Shown here: positions 5,327 through 12,360 of the stretch, piece by piece
Layout of the letters: every line of letters begins with the position of its first letter
How positions within the stretch are numbered: the stretch's first letter is position 1
From: Methanofastidiosum sp964630765
Lineage (GTDB): Archaea > Methanobacteriota_B > Thermococci > Methanofastidiosales > Methanofastidiosaceae
Direction: 5' to 3'
Assembly: GCA_964630765.1 (NCBI GenBank)
Contig: CAZVXE010000039.1
Location: forward strand, 1-14,510
DNA: 14,510 bases
The notes under the pieces: generated by a model
What the model was told of the DNA's origin: nothing
The model's database searches: none
What the model saw: the letters and a program-made list of their open reading frames with translations, nothing else
Program-made: the position numbers and the translations under genes

Positions 5327-7042
5327 ATGAATATGAAGCAACTTTTGTGCATATTGGTATCCCTTTCATTTATTCTTACTGTTCCCGTAGCAGCTGAGGT
5401 GGAACCCTTTACAATCAAGCACTATTTCAGGCATGATTACGGCACAATTTCATCCGCCCTTGGCGATATAGATGGCGATGGGGAGCACGATGTGGTGCTA
5501 TCAACAGATACAGGAGAAATTAAGGCATACACGCTTTCCGGATTAGCACTGTGGTCAAAGAGTTTTGACTCACCTGCACGAAATATTGCTGTTATCAGAA
5601 AAGGCTCTGAGCGGTATGTCCTTTTTTATAATGATAAAGGTTTTGTCTACCTCCTTGATTCAAACGGCAATACCAAATGGCAGCTTTACTTTCCACAGAC
5701 AAAGCCCATCAATTCTGTCGTTGCATCAGATCTAGATGGCGATAGAGTGCCTGAAGTTGTTGTTGGATTTAAGGACGCATCTTTCTCGGTATATGCTATA
5801 AGCGGCACCCAGTGGAGGAAAGAAAACGATTTCTATAGCTTCTATGTCTTAAGGTTATACACGGCAGAGTTTGCTGCAACTGAATATGATTCCTGGGATA
5901 GCTATCCCCTGGGCGTTAAAGTTGACCTCTCGTGGATATTCCCTGATGTCATAGCCTCTGGGGAAAGAGATCCAAACATCTATCTTTACGACCCTACTGG
6001 AAAGAAGGTGTGGCAGATAGAAAATGTCTACCCGATTGAGCATGTCTATTCAGGCGATATAAACAATGACCAGCAGATGGAAGTCATAACTGCCTCTTAC
6101 AAATATCTCCAGGCCTTCGGATTAGAAGGAAAATTATGGCGAAATATCCTTGATTCCTACATTTATTCTTTTGGTATCGGCGATACAAATAAGGATGGTA
6201 AGAAGGAAGTTGCAGTAGGCACAGTTGATGGTTGGGTCTACCTTTTTGATAGCAAAGGATACGAAGTCTGGAATGACCCACAGTACATTGGTAAGGATGT
6301 AAGGTATGTCACAATCGATGATTTTACAGGTGACGGCACTTCCGAAATACTTGTCGCAGCAGGCAAGTGGTCTTCATCAAAACAGGAGATAGACGATGGT
6401 ATATTTTACATATTCTCCGCCAGCGGGGAGAAGCTTTCTGAAACAAAAGTTAACGGACCGATTAAGACCATCTCAATCGTTGATATAGATTCTGACGGCT
6501 ATAAAGATGTTATAGTCTGCAGTAACTATGTCTTTGTATTCAAAAATAACTTTTTGATTATATTTGCAGGAAGGCACTATGCTGAGGGAGAAAGGCTATT
6601 GCGTGCAGCCGAGTTTGACGGTTCCATAATTGAGTTTACCAAATCAAAGGAGCTCTATACGAAGCTTGGCGACACTGAAGCAGTAAAGAGATGTGAGAAA
6701 AATATCGCTACAGCCGTTGAGTACAAAACACTAAATGCAGAAGCTATCGCGATATTCAACAGTGCAAATGCTGAGGTAAACAAGGGCGACTACCAGAAGG
6801 CTCTTGAGCTTTTCATCCAGGCAAGAAAAATATTTGAAAAGGTGGGAAACAAGACGATGCTTGCAACAACTGATGCTATGATAGCTGAGACTTCATCAAA
6901 GATTCAGCCTGTTCCAACGCAGACTTTACCTTTGAGTCCTACATTGATTCTTATACCGATTCTACTTGTCGTTGCAATTATTGGCGGCGCCGTAGGATTC
7001 ATACTAATTAGAAAGAGGAGAAATAAAAATAAGTATATCTAA
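5327..7042 (+). CDS. Cell-surface FG-GAP/VCBS beta-propeller protein with TPR-like region and C-terminal membrane anchor
   Basis: A 571-residue exported protein. Residues 1-23 form a signal peptide (ends VPVAA). Residues about 40-405 contain a propeller whose repeats include six Asp-rich FG-GAP-type loops: D-I-D-G-D-G, D-L-D-G-D, D-I-N-N-D, D-T-N-K-D-G, D-F-T-G-D-G and D-I-D-S-D-G. Each is followed by an E/D-V-x-V strand and usually a Y/F-x-x-x-G-x-x-x-W strand. Two further repeats lack the loop, so about eight blades' worth is present. Such loops usually bind Ca2+. Residues about 415-525 are helical with TPR-like pairs (GDTEAVKRCEKN, GDYQKALELFIQARKIFEK). A Pro/Gln linker leads to a transmembrane helix (about 539-562) and a basic tail, giving a type I topology with the propeller outside. 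The ligand is unknown. The start follows the leaderless TATA spacing. Confidence 0.85.
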   Translation: MNMKQLLCILVSLSFILTVPVAAEVEPFTIKHYFRHDYGTISSALGDIDGDGEHDVVLSTDTGEIKAYTLSGLALWSKSFDSPARNIAVIRKGSERYVLFYNDKGFVYLLDSNGNTKWQLYFPQTKPINSVVASDLDGDRVPEVVVGFKDASFSVYAISGTQWRKENDFYSFYVLRLYTAEFAATEYDSWDSYPLGVKVDLSWIFPDVIASGERDPNIYLYDPTGKKVWQIENVYPIEHVYSGDINNDQQMEVITASYKYLQAFGLEGKLWRNILDSYIYSFGIGDTNKDGKKEVAVGTVDGWVYLFDSKGYEVWNDPQYIGKDVRYVTIDDFTGDGTSEILVAAGKWSSSKQEIDDGIFYIFSASGEKLSETKVNGPIKTISIVDIDSDGYKDVIVCSNYVFVFKNNFLIIFAGRHYAEGERLLRAAEFDGSIIEFTKSKELYTKLGDTEAVKRCEKNIATAVEYKTLNAEAIAIFNSANAEVNKGDYQKALELFIQARKIFEKVGNKTMLATTDAMIAETSSKIQPVPTQTLPLSPTLILIPILLVVAIIGGAVGFILIRKRRNKNKYI

Positions 7043-7052
7043 GATAAATAAT

Positions 7053-7060
7053 ATTTTTTT
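7053..7060 (+). terminator. T-run between convergent genes
   Basis: ATTTTTTT follows the propeller-gene stop by about 10 nt, just before the stop codon of the leftward tldD. The A-rich stretch 7021-7037 provides T-rich sequence on the other strand, so this short junction could end transcription both ways. Confidence 0.45.
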
Positions 7061-7062
7061 AT

Positions 7063-8430
7063 TTACTCTCCGCCAACAAGAGCCCTAGTTCTTATATGGG
7101 GTCCGCCGTCATCAACTGGCACATATTGTCCTTTTCCACAGCTTCCGGGGTTCCCAATCTCAAAGTCCTTTCCGATTCCTTCAATGTTTCTTAGTATCTC
7201 TAGAGTATTACCAGAAAGCGAAACATCCCTATAAAGCTCTCCAAGCTCACCATTTTTTATCTCATACGCCTCTTCACAGCCAAAGGTGAACAATCCTTTT
7301 GCAGTATCTACCTGGCCACCCCTGCCGCCCTTTACATACAGGCCATCTTTTATGTTGATTAGCTCTTCAAAGTTTTGATCACCCTTACCCATGTAGACGT
7401 TACTCATTCTGACTATTGGTCTTGATGAAAATCCTTGTGCCCTCCCATTGCCTGTAGGCTTTGCATTAAATCTAGAAGCAGTTTCTAAGTTATGCAAATA
7501 TGATTTTAATATTCCATTCTCCAATAGGCAAGTTTTCTCTGCCTTTATCCCTTCATCATCAAAGAAGTATGTCCCATTTTTTTCTAGGAATGTTGGGTCG
7601 TCATAGATGTTTACGCCATCAGCCCCAATCTTCTCTCCAATCTTTCCTTCTAGAACGGAGTCACCCTGAAGTACAATATCTGCTTCACATGCGTGGCCAA
7701 GCGCCTCATGGATAAAAACACCCAGTATCCTTGGATCCAATACAACAGTTTTTTCTCCGCCAGAAACTTTCTTTGCAGATAGTAACCTTATTGATTTCTC
7801 GCAAGCTTCCTTTCCAAGCTCGTTTAGTGATTTTTCTTTCAAGACCTCATAGCCCCTTGTGCCGCCGATGACTTCGTAACCCATCTGGAGGGAATCACTT
7901 CCGCTTGCAACTACTGACTTTAGATAGACCCTTACTGTCTTTTGATATATCTCACTGCCAACTGAATTAATGTAAAGCTGTTCTGTTATTGAGTCGCTAC
8001 AAGCAGAAACAGTGTTTTTGACTAGCTCATTTATCTTTGCACCTTTTTCTATTTCGTATGCATATGAAATCTTTTCTTCCAAAGGGACATCCTCTGGCCC
8101 AATCTTTACCTTGTTCTCAAAGTGACCTTTTAGCACAGGCGGGTCTACCTTAAAATTTTCTCTGTTAGAATTGCGCGAAGTTGCAACTGCAATCCTGTAT
8201 GCGGAGTCTATGCACCTCTGGACATCTTCTGTATTGTTCGTTGATGAGAATCCCCAAGCACCGTTTACTAAAGCCCTGACTCCAACACCTGCCTGGTCGT
8301 TTGATGAGACTTCATCAAGCTCTCCGTTTTCGACATTTGCAACGTTATTAATTCTTTTCTGGAGCCTGATATCTACAAAGCATTTTGGGAATTTTAAATT
8401 ATCAGAATTAAATGATTCAAATATATCCAT
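7063..8430 (-). CDS. tldD: TldD-family zinc metalloprotease (TldD/PmbA)
   Basis: A 455-residue protein covering the whole TldD family length. The zinc-binding motif H-E-x-x-x-H appears as H-E-A-L-G-H-A-C-E-A-D at 241-251 (His241, Glu242, His246). The C-terminal G-S-C-G-K-G-Q at 429-435 supplies Cys431, the likely third ligand by comparison with bacterial TldD. The N-terminal half carries V-E-N-G-E-L-D and G-V-G-V-R-A-L, typical of the family. In bacteria TldD pairs with the inactive TldE/PmbA to degrade unfolded peptides and process peptides such as microcin B17. No TldE gene lies beside it here, so the partner is elsewhere or absent. It is convergent with the propeller gene and divergent from the gene at 8549. 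A TATA-like box at about -26 and no Shine-Dalgarno suggest a leaderless message. Family call firm; substrate unknown. Confidence 0.93.
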   Translation of the reverse strand: MDIFESFNSDNLKFPKCFVDIRLQKRINNVANVENGELDEVSSNDQAGVGVRALVNGAWGFSSTNNTEDVQRCIDSAYRIAVATSRNSNRENFKVDPPVLKGHFENKVKIGPEDVPLEEKISYAYEIEKGAKINELVKNTVSACSDSITEQLYINSVGSEIYQKTVRVYLKSVVASGSDSLQMGYEVIGGTRGYEVLKEKSLNELGKEACEKSIRLLSAKKVSGGEKTVVLDPRILGVFIHEALGHACEADIVLQGDSVLEGKIGEKIGADGVNIYDDPTFLEKNGTYFFDDEGIKAEKTCLLENGILKSYLHNLETASRFNAKPTGNGRAQGFSSRPIVRMSNVYMGKGDQNFEELINIKDGLYVKGGRGGQVDTAKGLFTFGCEEAYEIKNGELGELYRDVSLSGNTLEILRNIEGIGKDFEIGNPGSCGKGQYVPVDDGGPHIRTRALVGGE

Positions 8431-8450
8431 GTATTAGGAAGAATTTAATC

Positions 8451-8459
8451 TAATAAAAG
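8451..8459 (-). promoter_or_regulatory. TATA-like box for tldD
   Basis: The minus strand reads CTTTTATTA, centred about 25 bp before the ATG at 8430, which predicts a leaderless transcript. It is a moderate consensus match. Confidence 0.45.
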
Positions 8460-8504
8460 GCTTTTTCCTATAGGTTATTAATATTAGATTTGATAAATCG
8501 GAAT

Positions 8505-8515
8505 ATTTATAAATA
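8505..8515 (+). promoter_or_regulatory. TATA box for the secreted seven-repeat propeller gene
   Basis: ATTTATAAATA predicts a start near 8536, giving a leader of about 13 nt. That leader contains GTGAT (8540-8544), a short anti-SD match before the ATG at 8549. It lies in the 118-bp divergent gap shared with tldD. Confidence 0.55.
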
Positions 8516-8548
8516 TCCAGATTTCTACTATTATAATAAGTGATTACT

Positions 8549-9649
8549 ATGAAAAAATTAGCTGTATTTTTAATAACGGCCATGTTTATGATATCTATCA
8601 TCCCGGCATACTGCATGGGAGATGTAATATGGCAGAGGGAATTTGACGATGGATCTAACGAAGTTGCATATGGAGTTGCAGTTGACACAGCCAACAATGT
8701 AATAATAGTTGGATATGGTTCAAATGATACTATGGTGAAATACGATTCTAGCGGGAATAAGCTATGGGATCAAGCTACAATTTCAAGCCCCGTAACAGTT
8801 GGAGTAGATTCAAGCAATAATATATTTGTTGGGGGTAGCGGTGGAATAGCTAAGTATGGTCCAAATGGTGGGGTCGCCTTAGTTTCCGTAAATCCTGGTC
8901 AAGTAGAAGATCTTGCAGTCGATTCAAATAACAATGTTGTAGCTATAACTGGAGATAACAATATTTACAAATACGACTCTAATTTGAATTTATTATCAGG
9001 CCCTATTTCTAGTACAATAGTTCCTCAATCTGTTGCAGTTGACTCTAACAATAATATCATAGTTGCTGGATATGAGGAGGATAGCGATAGATCATTAAAA
9101 GTTCTTAAATTTGACTCGAACGGTCAATTAATTTGGTCTAAAACATATGGCACTACTAACGACGGTGTAAACGAATTTGCCTATGGCGTTACAGTTGATC
9201 CAACTGGTAATATTATTGCAACTGGAGTTTCTGGAAATGACATGATTGCAATAAAATACAGTTCAAGTGGAAGTCAGCTCTGGGTAAAGAAATACAAAGA
9301 AGTAAATTATAATACTAGGGGCCTAGGTGTTGTAACTGATAGCAATGGAAATATATTTGTCGCTTCATTCTTTTCAGATGATTTAAACCAAGACAACTGG
9401 CTTGTATTAAAATACGACTCTAATGGAAACCTTGGATGGAAGAGTGTAAACCCTGGAGGTTTTAAGGGCTCAGCTAGCGATATAACTGCAGATTCGAATA
9501 ACAACATAATTGCAACAGGAGCTGGATGGACAGGCTCTCCAACATACACAGATTTCTTCAACACAGTGAAATACCAAGCAGAGCCCAAAAAGAAGAGCCT
9601 TCCAATAGACTTCATTCTTAAAATACTACAGAAAAACAAAAACAAATAA
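8549..9649 (+). CDS. Secreted protein with seven propeller-type repeats (SBBP/delta-60-like)
   Basis: A 366-residue protein starting MKKLAVFLIT, with a signal peptide to about residue 22 (IIPAYC-MGD). The rest is seven repeats with the core V-D-S-N-N-N-I-I-x-x-G, seen at about residues 45, 86, 124, 164, 216, 263 and 314, each normally followed by K-Y-D-S-x-G-x-x-x-W. This spacing fits a seven-bladed beta-propeller, such as SBBP, NHL or delta-60 repeats. It ends in a basic tail (PKKKSLPIDF...KNKNK) with no transmembrane anchor, so it may be released or held by charge. The frame opens upstream at a GTG (8540), but that codon overlaps the predicted leader and GTGAT site, so the ATG at 8549 is preferred. 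Ligand and role are unknown. Strong T-runs follow. Confidence 0.85.
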   Translation: MKKLAVFLITAMFMISIIPAYCMGDVIWQREFDDGSNEVAYGVAVDTANNVIIVGYGSNDTMVKYDSSGNKLWDQATISSPVTVGVDSSNNIFVGGSGGIAKYGPNGGVALVSVNPGQVEDLAVDSNNNVVAITGDNNIYKYDSNLNLLSGPISSTIVPQSVAVDSNNNIIVAGYEEDSDRSLKVLKFDSNGQLIWSKTYGTTNDGVNEFAYGVTVDPTGNIIATGVSGNDMIAIKYSSSGSQLWVKKYKEVNYNTRGLGVVTDSNGNIFVASFFSDDLNQDNWLVLKYDSNGNLGWKSVNPGGFKGSASDITADSNNNIIATGAGWTGSPTYTDFFNTVKYQAEPKKKSLPIDFILKILQKNKNK

Positions 9650-9680
9650 TATTTTTCTTTTCTTTATTATTTTTAATTTT
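9650..9680 (+). terminator. Series of T-runs after the secreted propeller gene
   Basis: The 31 bases after the stop are mostly T in several tracts of four to five, the typical archaeal termination signal. No convincing stem is present. Confidence 0.6.
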
Positions 9681-9701
9681 ATTCTAAAATAAGAATAATA
9701 A

Positions 9702-9715
9702 TGACCAATAGGTCA
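9702..9715. promoter_or_regulatory. Dyad TGACC-AATA-GGTCA upstream of the ATPase promoter
   Basis: This is a perfect 5-bp inverted repeat with a 4-nt spacer, ending about 17 bp before the TATA-like box. It has the size and position of an activator or repressor half-site pair. It is relatively GC-rich in an AT-rich spacer, which makes chance less likely. Confidence 0.45.
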
Positions 9716-9731
9716 GTTTCTTTACCCATAA

Positions 9732-9742
9732 GGCTTTTAAAC
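9732..9742 (+). promoter_or_regulatory. TATA box for the ATPase gene, leaderless
   Basis: GGCTTTTAAAC is centred about 26 bp before the ATG at 9763, with no Shine-Dalgarno. Transcription is predicted to begin at or next to the start codon. Confidence 0.55.
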
Positions 9743-9748
9743 TAATCT

Positions 9749-9762
9749 GTTGTTTTGACAAC
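9749..9762. promoter_or_regulatory. Dyad GTTGT-TTTG-ACAAC abutting the ATPase start codon
   Basis: This is a perfect 5-bp inverted repeat with a 4-nt spacer, ending one base before the ATG at 9763. It covers the predicted transcription start, where a bound protein would block polymerase. It shares arm and spacer length with the dyad at 9702-9715 but not sequence. Confidence 0.45.
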
Positions 9763-12360
9763 ATGGAAGATTTAGAGCTGATTGATTCTAGTTGGACTAA
9801 TGAAGATATTAAAACAATACTAAAAAAACTTGACGCCACAAAGGATGGCCTTTCAGCAGAGGAAGCAGAAAAAAGGATATCAAAATACGGCTACAACGAG
9901 CTTCCAACTGTAAAGAAAGAGTCCAATTTTAAGAAGTTCATAAATCAGTTCAAGAGCAGCCTTATCGTTGTCCTTTTGATTGCAGGTATTTTGTCAGTTG
10001 CTATAGGTAATCTAAAGGATTCCATAGTCATATTTTTGGTCGTAATTGTTAATGGCGTGATGGGTTTCCTGCAGGAGTATAAGGCCGATAAAGCTATTGA
10101 AGTACTAAAAGCGATGGTCCAGTCAAAGGTCATTGTAATAAGGGATGGCGTAAAGAAGGAGATTCCATCAAGAGAGCTTGTTCCTGGGGACATAATAACT
10201 ATAGAAGATGGAGACAAGCTATCCGCCACAGCCAGATTGATAGAATCAATTAATCTCCAGATAGATGAATCATCTCTCACTGGAGAAAGCTTTCCTGTAT
10301 CAAAAAATGTCGAGTTAAGCTCTGAAGAAGGTTACCCAAATACAGCTTTCATGGGCACTGTAGTCACAAGGGGCCGTGGAAAAGGAGTAGTCATACTAAC
10401 TGGAAAGGACTCACCAATTGGAAAGATTTCAAGCCTTATATCTATGGAAGATAGAGGCAGCACACCACTAGAAAAGAGTATAGATAGCCTTGGTAAAAAA
10501 TTGGGGGCGCTTTCTGTTGCCATAAGCTTACTTCTTTTCATTTCCGTCTTGGGAAGGGAACTTCTAAACTCCATACCTCTAAAGGATGCTTTGATAGAAT
10601 CAGGTCTAACTGCAATAAGTCTTGCAGTAGCCACAATACCAGAAGGGCTTCCTATTGTTGTTCTTGTGACTTTAGCCCTTGGAACACAGATCCTTGCCAA
10701 AAACAATGCTATTGTTAGAAAGCTTGCGGCAGTTGAGGCGCTTGGTACAACAACATTCATCTGCACTGATAAGACAGGAACACTCACAATTAACAGAATG
10801 AGTTTTGTCAGTGCTTTCATTAACAATGAATTTCTAGAACCAAATAAAGTTGATACAAAAAAGCATGAGATATTTTTCAAGATAAGTGAGCTTTGTAACA
10901 ATGCCCATGTTAAGACAGAGGGAGATATAATAGAGGTCATAGGCGACCCCGTAGAAGGGGCGCTTAAGATATTTACAAGAAATAGAAATTATCATTGCAG
11001 CACGTGTGAGAGGATAAAAGAAGATCCCTTTGACTCTGATAAAATGATGATGTCTGTCCTTATTGATGAGAACGGTAAGAGGGCCACATACATCAAGGGG
11101 GCTCCAAGGGTAATTGTTTCACGCTCAAAAAATGCACTTATCAATGGAATGCTGCAAAAGCTTTCTGATAAAGATAAGGAGGAAATTATTCTTAAAAATA
11201 GAGAGTACGCCGCCCAAGGGCTTAGGGCACTTGCACTCGCATACAAAGAAGGCGATAGCGATAAGGACATCACCTTTGTTGGCCTAGCATTCTTCAAAGA
11301 CCCCCTAAGAAAGGAAGTAAAAGCAGCCATAGCTCTATGCAAGAAAGCAGGTATCAAAGTTGCAATGATTACTGGGGACCAGAGAGAAACTGGCCTCTCA
11401 ATTGCAAGGGAAGCTGGAATACTTGAAGCAGACGACTTGACACTTTCTGGAAGTGAGCTAGATGAGATGTCTAAGGATAAGTTTGCATCAATTGTCAGGG
11501 ATGTCGTTGTCTACTACAGGGCAAGCCCATTCCACAAGGTGAAGATAGTTGAGACCCTAAAGGAAATGGGCGAGGTAGTTGCAGTCACAGGCGACGGTGT
11601 AAACGATGCACCTGCCCTAAAAATGGCAGATATCGGTGTTTCTATGGGATTGATTGGAACTGATGTCGCAAGGGAAGCATCTAACATGATCCTGATGGAT
11701 GATAACTTCAATACTATTGTTACTGCAATCCGCGAAGGGAGAAGGATATACGACAACATTAGAAAATTCTTAAGATTTCAGCTCTCCACAAACATAGGCG
11801 CTATAATACTCATGTTCACTACAATCATGACTGGAGCACCTTTACCATTATTGCCAGTCCAGATACTATGGATTAATATAATAATGGACGGGCCACCAGC
11901 TGTGTCCCTTTCAATGGAAGCTTTCCACGAGGGTCTTATGGAAAAGCCCCCGAGAAAGAAGAATTCACCCATACTAACAAGCCCACTATACCTTTCGATG
12001 TTCATAGGGGGCATTGTGATGGGCCTTGGCACATACATCCTTTTCACAAAAATTGGTGGATCAATAGATTACGCAAGGACTGCAGCATTTACCCTCTTTG
12101 TCACATACCAGCTTGTGAACGTCTTGAACTGCAGGTCGTTTGATCAATCTATATTCAAAATAAAGTTCTTTGAAAATAAGAACCTACTTTTAGCAATCAC
12201 AGCTTCATTTGTACTTCAGGTGGCAGTTGTATACATACCGTTCTTGCAGGGATTCTTCCACACAGTTCCGCTCGCATTTCAAGACTGGCTTATAATAATA
12301 CCTATTGCTTTCTCAATCCTAGTAGTTGATGAGGTAAGGAAATACCTTATCAGAAGTTAG
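9763..12360 (+). CDS. P2-type cation-transporting ATPase, SPCA/PMR1-like (Ca2+ and/or Mn2+)
   Basis: A complete 865-residue P-type ATPase with about ten transmembrane helices. Motifs in order: T-G-E-S at 173-176 (actuator), I-P-E-G-L-P at 292-297 in M4, D-K-T-G-T with phosphorylated Asp336, K-G-A-P at 445-448 (nucleotide site), T-G-D at 537-539 and G-D-G-V-N-D-A-P at 610-617. In M6, N705-x-x-M-D709-G-P-P-A-x-S-L matches the SPCA/PMR1 secretory-pathway pumps rather than SERCA (N-x-x-T-D). In M5 the site-I glutamate of SERCA is Ala680, next to Asn677, as expected for a one-ion pump. Export of Ca2+ or Mn2+ from the cytoplasm is the likely role. An unusual H-C-S-T-C pair (Cys412, Cys415) lies in the nucleotide domain. 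Expression starts from a leaderless promoter flanked by two dyads. The stop overlaps the convergent cca gene by 4 nt. Confidence 0.93.
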   Translation: MEDLELIDSSWTNEDIKTILKKLDATKDGLSAEEAEKRISKYGYNELPTVKKESNFKKFINQFKSSLIVVLLIAGILSVAIGNLKDSIVIFLVVIVNGVMGFLQEYKADKAIEVLKAMVQSKVIVIRDGVKKEIPSRELVPGDIITIEDGDKLSATARLIESINLQIDESSLTGESFPVSKNVELSSEEGYPNTAFMGTVVTRGRGKGVVILTGKDSPIGKISSLISMEDRGSTPLEKSIDSLGKKLGALSVAISLLLFISVLGRELLNSIPLKDALIESGLTAISLAVATIPEGLPIVVLVTLALGTQILAKNNAIVRKLAAVEALGTTTFICTDKTGTLTINRMSFVSAFINNEFLEPNKVDTKKHEIFFKISELCNNAHVKTEGDIIEVIGDPVEGALKIFTRNRNYHCSTCERIKEDPFDSDKMMMSVLIDENGKRATYIKGAPRVIVSRSKNALINGMLQKLSDKDKEEIILKNREYAAQGLRALALAYKEGDSDKDITFVGLAFFKDPLRKEVKAAIALCKKAGIKVAMITGDQRETGLSIAREAGILEADDLTLSGSELDEMSKDKFASIVRDVVVYYRASPFHKVKIVETLKEMGEVVAVTGDGVNDAPALKMADIGVSMGLIGTDVAREASNMILMDDNFNTIVTAIREGRRIYDNIRKFLRFQLSTNIGAIILMFTTIMTGAPLPLLPVQILWINIIMDGPPAVSLSMEAFHEGLMEKPPRKKNSPILTSPLYLSMFIGGIVMGLGTYILFTKIGGSIDYARTAAFTLFVTYQLVNVLNCRSFDQSIFKIKFFENKNLLLAITASFVLQVAVVYIPFLQGFFHTVPLAFQDWLIIIPIAFSILVVDEVRKYLIRS

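Noticed and set aside
8549..8625. Lipoprotein signal in the secreted propeller protein (PAYC)
   Set aside because: The residue before Cys is Tyr, not Gly/Ala/Ser, so the lipobox is not met; an ordinary signal peptide fits better.
10332..10940. 202-codon open frame on the minus strand inside the ATPase gene
   Set aside because: It is antisense to the conserved IPEGLP/DKTGT region of a clear P-type ATPase, and its translation shows no domain; an artefact of codon composition.
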